A stretch of DNA of 34,571 nt from Methylobacterium sp. Leaf125 (GCF_001423085.1 NZ_LMNU01000049.1:110277-144847); one strand, 5' to 3'. Shown: positions 26,261-34,454, counted from the first letter of the stretch. The notes: generated by a model from the letters alone, not told the origin. Program-made: numbers and translations.

Positions 26261-26725
26261 TCAGCCGACCCGGGCGGCACTGTCCGCTACGGTCACCGCC
26301 TTGCGGATGACGCCCGCGAAGGTGACGTGCGCCGTATAAGAGATGCCGTCCTTGCGCGCGCGAACCTCGAAGTGCTTCGGCTTGCGCGCTGGCGCCCCGT
26401 CCACCTGATAACCCGCCTGACGGAGGGCCGCGAGGGCCGTGGCCGGATCGGCCGGCGCCGCGTCCTTGCCCGCGGGACCGGGTCGGACGATGGCATGGCG
26501 GATCCCGTCAGGCCCCGTGATCGCGGTGGCCCGGATCTCGGTGGGTTTGGTCTCGCCGGTGACCGCGACCGCGTCGCCGACTTTCAGGATCACCGACTGC
26601 CCGGCCAGCGCCGTGGCGCCGTCCGGGCCGAGGTCGATCAGGATTCGGCCGTCCGGCCCCTCGAGGGCGAGGCGATGGCCGAACACGGCCCAGATCGTTC
26701 CGTGGGTGCTGTGCATCTCGGGCAT
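26261..26725 (-). CDS. OB-fold plus PepSY-like protein without signal peptide
   Basis: A 154-residue protein with two apparent modules. Residues 9-80 form a beta-rich OB-like segment (TIWAVFGHRLALEGPDGRIL, then VGDAVAVTGETKPTEIRATA). Residues 94-145 form a PepSY-like alpha/beta unit (ALAALRQAGYQVDG, then HFEVRARKDGISYTAHV). It is a paralogue of the protein at 27238-27927, sharing the AGY turn, an FEVRA/LEVAA strand and a final strand pair, but it lacks any hydrophobic N-terminus and so is probably cytoplasmic unless the true start differs. Fold assignments are by eye. It lies between the lanmodulin-like gene and a secreted Pro-rich protein, all on one strand. Confidence 0.7.
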   Translation of the reverse strand: MPEMHSTHGTIWAVFGHRLALEGPDGRILIDLGPDGATALAGQSVILKVGDAVAVTGETKPTEIRATAITGPDGIRHAIVRPGPAGKDAAPADPATALAALRQAGYQVDGAPARKPKHFEVRARKDGISYTAHVTFAGVIRKAVTVADSAARVG

Positions 26726-26836
26726 GAGAGTCTCTCTGAGGATCGATGGAGGGGCTGCGGCGGCTCTGCGAGCCGACGCGTCTTGTTGATGCGCTTGGGC
26801 TCTGCGAGCCGCCGAGTTCGGATCGGGCGCTGGAAC

Positions 26837-27193
26837 TCAGCGCGCGTCGGGCCGGGGCGGCGCGTCCGGCCGGGGGGCGTCGGGCTTCGGCTGGTCCGGG
26901 AGCGCGGCGAGGCGGTCGAGCATCTGCAGGGCCAGGTCGGCGCAAGCCTTCATCGGCTCGTCGTCGGCGCATTTCACATCAAGGGCGGTTTCGCCCCGCT
27001 CCAGCCGGAAATGGGCGGCCTTGGCGGGCGGCGGGGGCGGCGGCGCCTCGGGGCCCCGGCGCGGGCCGCCCGGAGGCGGTGCACCGGCCTCTGGTCCCGG
27101 GCGCTGGCCACCCGGGGGCGGGGCGGGCTGGGCAACGGCTGCGCTGGCGATGAGGAGTGCGGCGGCGCTGAGGAGGGCGGTGGTCTTCGTCAT
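26837..27193 (-). CDS. Proline-rich secreted protein with two cysteines
   Basis: A 118-residue protein with a clear signal peptide (MTKTTALLSAAALLIASAAVA, cleavage before QPAPP). A Pro/Gly/Arg low-complexity stretch (about 22-56) follows, then a short folded-looking region (about 57-98) containing LERGETALDVKCADDEPMKAC with two cysteines 10 residues apart and an amphipathic helix (ADLALQMLDRLAAL). The tail is again Pro/Asp-rich (PDAPRPDAPPRPDAR). No family is recognised. The two cysteines could form a disulfide in the periplasm. It lies 44 bases downstream of the membrane-anchored OB/PepSY-like gene, so the two are probably co-transcribed. Several open frames overlap here, but the signal peptide supports this one. 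Confidence 0.65.
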   Translation of the reverse strand: MTKTTALLSAAALLIASAAVAQPAPPPGGQRPGPEAGAPPPGGPRRGPEAPPPPPPAKAAHFRLERGETALDVKCADDEPMKACADLALQMLDRLAALPDQPKPDAPRPDAPPRPDAR

Positions 27194-27237
27194 GAGCAAT
27201 GTCCCGTGGGTTTGATTGAAGGTGGACGTGCGGCGTC

Positions 27238-27927
27238 TCAGAACACCCGCCTCTCGCGGACCTGCCCGTCGAAGCCGACATGGAGCTGGCGCTCGCGGCC
27301 GTCGCTGCCGCGAGCGGCCACCTCGAGGTGACGGGGGCCGCGTCCGGTGACCCGGATGTCGGAGTAGCCGGCGGAGGCGACCTGCGCCGTCAGCGCCGGT
27401 ACGTCGGGCGACGCGCCGAGGCCGACCCGGTCCTTGGCCCAGTCGAGGGTGCCGGGGGGCGGGCCGCCGGCGGGGCCGACCAGGACCCGGCTGCCGTCGG
27501 CGCGGGTGATCAGCATGGCGTGGAGAAAGCCGTTCTCGAACCGGCCCTGCACGGTGATGGCCTCGCCGGGCTTCACCAGGGGGGCCCCCTCCCCCTGGGG
27601 GCCGGTCTCGACCAGCGCCTTGCCGGTGCCGTCCTGCATCACGAACTTGTTGCCGTAGATCTCGGCGACATCGCCCTTGGCGGCGATCGAGCCGGAGGCC
27701 TTCAGGGCGGAGATCGCGGTGGGCTCCAACGGCGTCATCATCGACGTGCCGGTCTGGGCGAGCGACAGCCCGATCGCCCCGAAGGCGAGGGGCGCGGCGA
27801 TGGCGCCGACGACGAGGGCGCGGCGCGAGCGTCGCGGGGTCGGGGCGACGGCCGGACCGGCGCTGTCGCTGGTCTGGAAAGTCCCGCTGGTCCGGGCCGT
27901 TTCGGGGCTCGGGGTGGTCTCGGTCAT
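27238..27927 (-). CDS. Membrane-anchored OB-fold plus PepSY-like protein
   Basis: A 229-residue protein: a Ser/Thr/Pro-rich start, RRSRR followed by a hydrophobic segment at 37-57 (a signal anchor, possibly twin-arginine-like), then an OB-like module at about 80-150. That module contains GDVAEIYGNKFVMQDGTGKA and KPGEAITVQGRF, reminiscent of the BOF/YgiW family. A PepSY-like C-terminal module occupies about 172-229 (ALTAQVASAGYSDIRV, then HLEVAARGSDGRERQLHVGF). It is expected to face the periplasm. It is divergent from the two-component system across 164 bases. In E. coli the BOF protein YgiW is encoded beside QseBC, and small periplasmic proteins often modulate neighbouring sensor kinases, so a role as a sensor partner is plausible. 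AAGGACAGG precedes the ATG. Confidence 0.75.
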   Translation of the reverse strand: MTETTPSPETARTSGTFQTSDSAGPAVAPTPRRSRRALVVGAIAAPLAFGAIGLSLAQTGTSMMTPLEPTAISALKASGSIAAKGDVAEIYGNKFVMQDGTGKALVETGPQGEGAPLVKPGEAITVQGRFENGFLHAMLITRADGSRVLVGPAGGPPPGTLDWAKDRVGLGASPDVPALTAQVASAGYSDIRVTGRGPRHLEVAARGSDGRERQLHVGFDGQVRERRVF

Positions 27928-27939
27928 GGTGCCTGTCCT

Positions 27940-27969
27940 TCTCGGGTTCGGCGGTTGCCCTCTCGGGTT
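27940..27969. repeat. Direct repeat TCTCGGGTT spaced 21 bp
   Basis: TCTCGGGTT occurs at 27940-27948 and again at 27961-27969, exactly two helical turns apart, in the divergent spacer 13-42 bases upstream of the OB/PepSY-like start codon. Each copy is followed within six bases by another GTT. Confidence 0.5.
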
Positions 27970-28002
27970 GACGCCGTTCTAGGACGGGGCCGCGAACCCG
28001 GA

Positions 28003-28020
28003 CTGAACCGCGCGGTTCAG
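28003..28020. promoter_or_regulatory. 18-bp perfect palindrome in the divergent spacer
   Basis: CTGAACCGCGCGGTTCAG is identical on both strands and lies between the divergent OB/PepSY-like gene and the response-regulator gene, 72 bases before the latter. It overlaps GTTCA (28015), which is followed 11 bases later by GTTAA (28026), the spacing typical of OmpR/PhoP half-sites. It is a candidate operator serving both directions. Confidence 0.55.
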
Positions 28021-28091
28021 CCCCCGTTAAAGGACGCGGCGTAGGCCGCGCGCCGGTCCACCCTCGCCCTCCCACCCACGGACACGACTCC

Positions 28092-28760
28092 ATGAAACTC
28101 CTGCTGGTGGAGGATGATGCGCCGCTGGCCGCCGAGATCGCCAAGGCCCTGCGCGGGGAGAACTTTGCCCTCGACCACGCGGCGAACGGCGAGGACGCGC
28201 AGCATCTCGGCGAGACCGAGACCTACGATGCCGTGGTGCTCGACCTGGGCCTGCCCAAGCGCGATGGGCTCTCCGTCCTCCAGGCCTGGCGGGCGGCGGG
28301 CCGAACCGTACCGGTCCTCGTCCTCACGGCGCGGGATGGCTGGAGCGACAAGGTCGCGGGCTTCAAGGCGGGGGCCGACGATTTCCTCGTCAAGCCGTTC
28401 CGGGTCGAGGAGCTGGTGATCCGCCTGCGGGCCCTGGTGCGCCGGGCGACGGCGCATGGGGCATCCCGCGTCACCTGCGGTCCCCTCACCTATGAGTCTG
28501 GCCTCGGCACCTTCGAGCGCGACGGCCTGCCCCTGAAGCTCACCGGCCTCGAATGGCGGGTGCTCTCCTGCCTGATCCTGCACAAGGACGGGGTGATGCC
28601 GCGCGGGCAGCTGATCGAGCGGGTCTACGACGGCGACGCCGACGTGGATTCGAACTCCGTCGAGGTCATTATCACCCGCCTGCGCCGTAAGATCGCCCCC
28701 GCCCGGATCGAGGGTGTGCGCGGCCACGGGTACCGCCTGCTTCCGGGCGAACCCACGTGA
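28092..28760 (+). CDS. OmpR/PhoP-family response regulator
   Basis: A 222-residue DNA-binding response regulator. The receiver domain (1-115) has the acidic pocket Asp8/Asp9, phosphoacceptor Asp51 (VVLDLGLPKRDG), Thr79 and Lys101 (LVKPF). The winged-helix output domain (about 125-220) has LTGLEWRVLSCLILHKDGV and VEVIITRLRRKI, ending VRGHGYRLL. The acidic-pocket spacing and LGLPKRDGL pattern are PhoP/QseB-like. It is followed by its kinase with a four-base overlap and probably controls the divergent secreted-protein genes through sites in the spacer. Confidence 0.93.
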   Translation: MKLLLVEDDAPLAAEIAKALRGENFALDHAANGEDAQHLGETETYDAVVLDLGLPKRDGLSVLQAWRAAGRTVPVLVLTARDGWSDKVAGFKAGADDFLVKPFRVEELVIRLRALVRRATAHGASRVTCGPLTYESGLGTFERDGLPLKLTGLEWRVLSCLILHKDGVMPRGQLIERVYDGDADVDSNSVEVIITRLRRKIAPARIEGVRGHGYRLLPGEPT

Positions 28761-30286
28761 ACCGGACAGAGCCGCCTGCGGGACGCCCCGGAACGGCCGG
28801 GCACGGACCGCCGGCCAAGCCCGAGTCGCCGGCCAAGCCCGAACGGCCCGATCGGCCCGTTCCGCCCCCGAAGCCCATCGGAGTCCTTCATCTCGGCTCC
28901 CTGCAGCGCCGTCTGCTCCTGGCTGCCCTCGCGCTCGTCACCGTGGCCCTACTGGTCGCCGGCCTCGCCATCGGGCTCGTCCTGCACCGCTTCGTCCGGG
29001 CCCAGCTCGACAGCCGCCTCGACAGCCAACTCGTTGCCCTGGCGTCCAGCCTGGAGCGCGGTCCCGGCGACCGCCTGCGCCTCGACCGCGCCCTGGACGG
29101 CCCACCCTTCGACCGCCCGCACTCCGGCTGGTACTGGCAGGTTCGCCAGGGCGGCAGCACATTGCGGTCCGAGTCCCTCGAAGGGGAATCTTTGGAGGCG
29201 CGCAGCCTGCGCCTGCCGGATCCCCCCGCCATGGGCGGCCCGACCCAGGATGGCGCCGAGCCGGCCCCCCTGCCCCGAAACCGGGACCCGGACCGCCCGC
29301 AGCCGGGCGACGGCACCGGCCCCTGGGGCGAGGCCCTGATTCTCCGCATCCAGGTCCTGCCCGCCAGGGGGGGAACGCCGCCGGTCGTCCTCGTGGCCTC
29401 GGCCCCGGCCCAGGCCCTGAACGGCCCCTTGCGCGAGGCCGGCCTGACGCTCGCGGCCATCCTGGGAATCCTCGGTCTCTGCTTGGTGGCCGGCACCGTC
29501 CTGCAGGTCCGTCTCGGCCTGCGGCCCCTGGAGCGGCTGCGCCGGGACATCGCCGAGGTTCGGGCCGGACGGCGGCCTCGCATTCCGGGCCAGCAGCCCG
29601 CTGAGATCCGGCCGCTGGTGAGCGAGGTGAACGCCCTCCTCGACCAGAACGCCACCAACCTCGAACGGGCCCGCACCCACGTGGCCAATCTCGCGCACGG
29701 CCTGAAGACGCCCCTGGCGACCCTGAGCCTCGCCCTGTCCGACCGGACCCGCGATCCGGATGGCCGTCTCGCCGAGCTCGTTGGCGCCATGGATCGGCAG
29801 GTACGCCACCACCTGCGGCGCGCGCGGGCCGCCGCGTTGGGCGGCGCGACCCGCACCCGGACCGAACTCGCCGGCCCCCTCGCCGACCTGCGGACCACCT
29901 TCGGGCGGCTCTACGCCGAGAAGCACCTCGCCATCGCGCTCGACCTGCCGGCCGGTCTCGCGGTGGCCTGCGATCCGCAGGACATCGACGAGATGCTCGG
30001 CAACCTCATCGACAATGCCTGCCAGTGGAGCCACGGTCGCGTCCGGGTCTCCGCCGCCGCCACGGAAGCGGGCATCGCCGTGACGGTGGCGGATGACGGT
30101 CCCGGGCTCGATGCGGAGGCGGCGGAACGCGCCGTGCGGCCCGGCGGACGCCTCGACGAGAGCGTGCCCGGCCACGGCTTCGGGTTGTCGATCACCCGCG
30201 AACTCGCCGAGTTGTACGGCGGCGGACTGCGCCTCACGCGCTCGGATCTCGGCGGTCTCAGTGCCCAGTTGCTGTTGCCGCCATAA
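28757..30286 (+). CDS. Two-component sensor histidine kinase, PhoQ-like
   Basis: A 509-residue kinase starting at a GTG that overlaps the regulator stop (GTGA). The first 45 residues are Pro/Lys-rich and cytoplasmic. Transmembrane segments lie at about 52-77 and 229-251 and enclose a periplasmic domain of about 150 residues containing SGWYWQV (123-129) and a Pro/Asp/Arg-rich low-complexity stretch (155-190). A HAMP-like linker precedes the H-box (NLAHGLKTPLATL, His314). The catalytic domain has the N box (NLIDNACQWS, Asn420), G1 (DDGPGL) and G2 (GHGFGLS). H-box and kinase motifs are intact. Signal unknown; the neighbouring periplasmic proteins are candidate partners. Confidence 0.92.
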   Translation: MNRTEPPAGRPGTAGHGPPAKPESPAKPERPDRPVPPPKPIGVLHLGSLQRRLLLAALALVTVALLVAGLAIGLVLHRFVRAQLDSRLDSQLVALASSLERGPGDRLRLDRALDGPPFDRPHSGWYWQVRQGGSTLRSESLEGESLEARSLRLPDPPAMGGPTQDGAEPAPLPRNRDPDRPQPGDGTGPWGEALILRIQVLPARGGTPPVVLVASAPAQALNGPLREAGLTLAAILGILGLCLVAGTVLQVRLGLRPLERLRRDIAEVRAGRRPRIPGQQPAEIRPLVSEVNALLDQNATNLERARTHVANLAHGLKTPLATLSLALSDRTRDPDGRLAELVGAMDRQVRHHLRRARAAALGGATRTRTELAGPLADLRTTFGRLYAEKHLAIALDLPAGLAVACDPQDIDEMLGNLIDNACQWSHGRVRVSAAATEAGIAVTVADDGPGLDAEAAERAVRPGGRLDESVPGHGFGLSITRELAELYGGGLRLTRSDLGGLSAQLLLPP

Positions 30287-30594
30287 ACCTCGCCGACGTC
30301 CTGCGCAGAACCGACCTCGACGGCGTGCAACGCGGCCTTCACGGATCGGCGAACAGGCAATCCACCAAGGAACGCACCGCATGTCCCGAGACGTCGTGGA
30401 CATAAAGGAAAGTGAAAGGCTGCCGAGGCATGGTCTCGCGTCGGGCGGTTTGGTCGCGGAGTTCCGCAAGATCGGCTGATGTCCATCCTGTGCCGGCCCG
30501 GACCCGTCAACGACATCGGGTCCTGTCGATTTCCGGGGTCTGAGACGCGGATCGCAGAGTTTCTGCGGACTTGCGTCGGCGAGAAAGGGTTGTC
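30287..30594. other. Spacer between the kinase and the GGDEF/EAL gene
   Basis: This 308-base stretch has no clear terminator. Its only coding candidate is a 32-codon frame at 30381-30479 (listed separately). The promoter of the GGDEF/EAL gene may lie here, but no hexamer pair was convincing. Confidence 0.5.
30381..30479 (+). CDS. Very short possible ORF
   Basis: A 32-residue frame (starting MSRDVVDIKESERLPRHGL) with AAGGA about eight bases before its ATG. Charged, with no membrane segment and no recognisable family. It could be a chance frame. Confidence 0.2.
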   Translation: MSRDVVDIKESERLPRHGLASGGLVAEFRKIG

Positions 30595-33500
30595 GTGCCG
30601 AGCTCCAGTGTCGAGGCGCAGCGTCTGGCCATCCTCAACGACCTGAGACTCTTGGAATGTACCCCGGAGGCGCATCTCGATGCCGTCTGCCGGACCGCCT
30701 GCGCTTTGTTCGGCGTGCCCATCGCTCTCGTGAACCTTGCCGGGAGCGAGACCTATACACTCAAGGCGCGATGCGGCGTCCCCACCGGAGGCACCCTCCC
30801 CCGCGCCGGCGCCTTCTGCGACCGCACCATCCTGGGCGCACCCGGCGCGGTGCTGGTCCTGCCCGACCTCCTGGCTGATGCCGAGTTCGCGTCGAGCCCC
30901 CTGGTCACCGGGAGCCCTCGGGCCCGGTTCTACGCGGGTGTGCCCCTGGCCCTCTCGGACGGTCTGCCCCTCGGCACGCTCTGCCTCATCGACACGGTCC
31001 CGCGCGACGATTTCGACGCGGCCCGCGTGGCGCAGCTGCGCGACCTCGGCACCGTCGTCGAGGCCCATCTCCGGCTGACGGCCGCCCAGCGCGCGAGCCA
31101 GATCGAGCGGGCGGAGCGCCAGCGGACCGAGGTACTCCTCGCCGCGAAAGCCGCCGATCTCAAGCTCGTGGTCCAGGCTCAGCGGCTGACCGAGTCCGTC
31201 GCCCATATCGGGTACTGGCGCATCCATGCCCGGACGCGGACCGTGTCGTGGTCCGAGGGCGTGTGCGGCGTCTTCGGGCGGCCGATGCCCCCCGGCGGCG
31301 AGATCCCCCTCGACGCGCACCTCGCCTACTACCATCCGGACGATCGGGCCACGGTCGCGGCCCGCATCGTCAGCGCCCTGGAGAGCAACTCGCCCGAGGG
31401 CGCGGCCTATCAGGGGCGCGCGCGCATCGTCCGGCCGGACGGCAGCCTCTGCCACGTGATCGTCCAGGGCGCGGTCGAGCGCGATGCGGGCGGCCGCCTG
31501 ACGGCGCTCTACGGTCTGGTCCTCGACGTGACCGACCTCGCCGCTTCCGAGGCGCAGCTGCGGGAGAAGGACCTGCGTCTGCGCGCGACCCTGGAGACCA
31601 TGGACCAGGGCCTGATCATGATGGACGCGCAGGGCTGCGTCCGCCTGCTCAATCCGCGGGCCCACCAGCTGCTCGATCTGCCCGAGACGATTCTGCGCGA
31701 GGGGGCGCTCCTGTCCGATATCCTCGCGCATCTGACGAAGCGCGGCGACTTTTCGGCGATGCCGACCGCCCCGGACGGCCGGCCGCGCCTGCGCGACGCC
31801 GCCGGTGCCTGGACGCCCCTGCGCATCGACTGGGCGCGTCCGGACGGCACCACCCTGGAGGTCCGGGGCGTGTCCCTGCCCGATGGCGGCATCCTGCACA
31901 CCTTCACCGACGTCACGGAGCATCGGGCGGCGGAGACCCGTACCCGGGAGGGCGAGCGACGGTACCGCGTCCTCGCGGATTCCGTTTCCGACATGATCGT
32001 CCGGCGCAGCGTCGCGAACGTCCGCACCTACGTCTCCCCGGCCTCGCACGATCTCCTCGGTTACAGTCCCCAGGAGATGCTGGAGCTGTCCCTGGATGCC
32101 TCGCTCCATCCCGAGGATGCGCTCGCCACCCGCGCGTTCCTCGAGGCGTTCCGGGCCGGGCGCACCGAGACGGGCCGCATCACCCATCGCCTGCGCCACC
32201 GCGATGGCCGCTGGATCTGGGTCGAGGCTCAGACGCGGCTCGTGCGCGACGAGGCCGGACTGCCGTTCGAGACCATCACCGCCGCGCGCGACGTCAGCGA
32301 GCGCGTCGCCGCCGAGCAGGCCCTGCGCCTGGGGGAGGCCCGGTACCGCGCCCTCGCCGATTCCCTGCCCCAGATCGTCTGGGTCGTCTCCCTCCACGAC
32401 GGCGCCGCCACCTACGTCAACCAGCGCTTCGAGGACTATTACGGTCCCATCGGCACCACCCGGGAGGCTCGTCTCGCCCGCAATCATCCGGAGGATGCCG
32501 CGCGGATGGAGGCGGTCTTCAGCGAGGCCCGGCGGCGGGGGGGTGCCTACGAGGTGGAAGGCCGCCTCCTCCGGCACGACGGCGTCTACCGCTGGCACAA
32601 GTTGGTCATGCTGCCCGTGCGGGAGGACGGCGTGATGGTCGGCTTGCTCGGAACGGCGCTCGACATCGACGACATCGTCACGGCGCGCCAGGCCCTGGAG
32701 GAAACCTCGAATCTCCTGCGCCTCGCGCAGGAATCGGCCGGAGCCGGCCTCTGGTCCTGGGACCTGAAGGGCGGCACCGTCCGGCACTCCGTCGACAGCG
32801 CGCGGATGTACGGCATCCCGGTGCCGCCGGGCCACGCGCCGGAGCGACCCGTGGAGGTCAGCGTCGGCGCCTGGGACCGCCGGATCCACGCGGACGACCT
32901 CGCCGTCCTGTACGGACACGTCTACCGCTCCCTGTCCGAGGGCGGGGCCTACAGCGGCGAGTTCCGCCTGGCGATGGTGGAGGGTGATGCACCGCGCTGG
33001 CTTCAGAGCTTCGCCCGGGTCGTGACCGACCCGGATTCGAACGAGCCGGTGAAGATCGTCGGGCTCACGATGGATGTCACCGAGCGCAAGGTGGCAGAGG
33101 GCCGGATCGCCCATATGGCCCTGCACGACGGGCTGACCGGCCTGCCGAACCGGCTCCTCTTCAAGGAGCGCCTGAGCAATGCCTTCGCCCGTGCCGATCG
33201 GCGCGGTGGCCGCTTCGCGGTCCTGGCCTGCGACCTCGACCGCTTCAAGGCCGTCAACGACACCCTCGGGCACCCGGCCGGCGACGCGCTCCTGCGCGTG
33301 GTGGCCGACCGCCTGCGCAGCGTGGTCCGGGAGGGCGACACCGTCGCGCGCCTGGGCGGCGACGAATTCGCCATCATCCTGGCCGAACTCGACGATCCCC
33401 AGGAGGCCGGGTTCGCGGCGCGGCGGATCATCGAGGTGATGGAGCAGCCCGTCGACCTCGACGGGCACCGGGTCGGGATCGGGGTCAGCGTCGGCATCGG

Positions 33501-34395
33501 CCTCGGCTCGCAGGACGGCGCCGATGCCGATACGCTGTTCCGCAACGCCGACATCGCCCTCTACCGGGCCAAGGCGGCCGGACGGAACACCTACCGCTTC
33601 TACGAGGCGGCGATGGATGCCGCGACGACCCAGCGCAACCTTCTCGAGCTCGAGATGCGCGAGGCGGTGCGCACGGGGGGCTTCAGCCTGCACTACCAGC
33701 CGGTCCTGCACCTCGACAGCGGCACCGTGAAGGGCTTCGAGGCCCTGCTTCGCTGGCAGCACCCGGTGCGCGGCATGATCGCGCCGGGCGCCTTCATCCC
33801 CCTCGCGGAGGAGACCGGCTTGATCCGCCAGCTCGGAAGCTGGGCCCTCCGGGAAGCCTGCACCGAGGCGGCTTCCTGGCCCGGGGACCGGCGCATCGCC
33901 GTCAACGTCTCCGCGGTCCAGTTCGGACAATCGAACCTGGAGCAGAGCGTGGTCGCCGCCCTGGCGGCTTCCGGGCTGCCGGCGCGGCGCCTGGAACTGG
34001 AGATTACCGAGAGCGTCCTGATGCAGGATGCCGAGGCGGTCATCGCTTGCCTGCACCGTCTGCGCGCCCTGGGCGTCCGGATCGCCCTCGACGACTTCGG
34101 CACGGGCTACTCCTCCCTGAGCTACCTGCGTCGCTTCCCCTTCGACCGGATCAAGATCGACCGCTCCTTCATCCGCGAGATCACCGATCCCGGCACCGCC
34201 GCGATCGTGCGGGCGGTGGTCGACCTCGGCACCCAGCTCGGGGCCAGCATCACGGCCGAGGGCATCGAGACGGAGGAACAGATGGCGCGGGTACGCCAGG
34301 AGGGTTGCACCGAGGCCCAGGGCTTCCTCCTCGGCCGCCCCCTCCCGGCCGAGGAGGCGCGTCGGTTCCTCGAAGGCCTGCGCGACGCGGCCTGA
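30595..34395 (+). CDS. GAF-PAS-GGDEF-EAL cyclic-di-GMP signalling protein
   Basis: A 1266-residue soluble sensor. Approximate domains are GAF (1-160), five PAS-like units (200-316, 329-443, 456-573, 583-699, 706-832), GGDEF (839-1006) and EAL (1016-1262). The cyclase motif GGDEF (921-925) is intact, with an RxxD inhibitory site at 912-915 (REGD). The phosphodiesterase signature is intact: EALLRW at 1049, NVSAVQF, ITESVLM, DDFGTGYSSLSYL, KIDRSF and EGIETEEQ. It may therefore both make and degrade cyclic-di-GMP. No membrane segment is visible, so the signal should be cytoplasmic. The GTG at 30595 is chosen for AAAGGG about six bases upstream; a TTG eight codons earlier lacks one. Confidence 0.93.
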   Translation: MPSSSVEAQRLAILNDLRLLECTPEAHLDAVCRTACALFGVPIALVNLAGSETYTLKARCGVPTGGTLPRAGAFCDRTILGAPGAVLVLPDLLADAEFASSPLVTGSPRARFYAGVPLALSDGLPLGTLCLIDTVPRDDFDAARVAQLRDLGTVVEAHLRLTAAQRASQIERAERQRTEVLLAAKAADLKLVVQAQRLTESVAHIGYWRIHARTRTVSWSEGVCGVFGRPMPPGGEIPLDAHLAYYHPDDRATVAARIVSALESNSPEGAAYQGRARIVRPDGSLCHVIVQGAVERDAGGRLTALYGLVLDVTDLAASEAQLREKDLRLRATLETMDQGLIMMDAQGCVRLLNPRAHQLLDLPETILREGALLSDILAHLTKRGDFSAMPTAPDGRPRLRDAAGAWTPLRIDWARPDGTTLEVRGVSLPDGGILHTFTDVTEHRAAETRTREGERRYRVLADSVSDMIVRRSVANVRTYVSPASHDLLGYSPQEMLELSLDASLHPEDALATRAFLEAFRAGRTETGRITHRLRHRDGRWIWVEAQTRLVRDEAGLPFETITAARDVSERVAAEQALRLGEARYRALADSLPQIVWVVSLHDGAATYVNQRFEDYYGPIGTTREARLARNHPEDAARMEAVFSEARRRGGAYEVEGRLLRHDGVYRWHKLVMLPVREDGVMVGLLGTALDIDDIVTARQALEETSNLLRLAQESAGAGLWSWDLKGGTVRHSVDSARMYGIPVPPGHAPERPVEVSVGAWDRRIHADDLAVLYGHVYRSLSEGGAYSGEFRLAMVEGDAPRWLQSFARVVTDPDSNEPVKIVGLTMDVTERKVAEGRIAHMALHDGLTGLPNRLLFKERLSNAFARADRRGGRFAVLACDLDRFKAVNDTLGHPAGDALLRVVADRLRSVVREGDTVARLGGDEFAIILAELDDPQEAGFAARRIIEVMEQPVDLDGHRVGIGVSVGIGLGSQDGADADTLFRNADIALYRAKAAGRNTYRFYEAAMDAATTQRNLLELEMREAVRTGGFSLHYQPVLHLDSGTVKGFEALLRWQHPVRGMIAPGAFIPLAEETGLIRQLGSWALREACTEAASWPGDRRIAVNVSAVQFGQSNLEQSVVAALAASGLPARRLELEITESVLMQDAEAVIACLHRLRALGVRIALDDFGTGYSSLSYLRRFPFDRIKIDRSFIREITDPGTAAIVRAVVDLGTQLGASITAEGIETEEQMARVRQEGCTEAQGFLLGRPLPAEEARRFLEGLRDAA

Positions 34396-34425
34396 ACGCG
34401 GAGTCGTGTTTTTATCGAAAGGCTG

Positions 34426-34454
34426 TTGACAGGAGATTCGGGGACCCCTATACC
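34426..34454 (+). promoter_or_regulatory. Strong sigma-70-type promoter reading out of the window
   Basis: A perfect TTGACA (34426-34431) and TATACC (34449-34454) with a 17-base spacer, preceded by an AT-rich stretch (TGTTTTTATCGAAA). The 120 bases that follow are unusually T-rich for this genome and contain no ORF, as in a stable-RNA leader. The spacer holds GGGGACCCC. The transcribed gene lies beyond the right edge; an rRNA operon is a reasonable guess. Confidence 0.6.

Noticed and set aside
27194..28144. Upstream extension of the Pro-rich secreted protein to 435 codons
   Set aside because: It would bury a clean signal peptide in the interior and overlap the OB/PepSY-like gene; the start at 27193 is far better.
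29911..34056. A 1381-codon open frame on the minus strand opposite the GGDEF/EAL gene
   Set aside because: It is the antisense shadow of a well-supported multi-domain gene; high GC removes stop codons from the complementary frames, and its translation is compositionally uniform with no domain.
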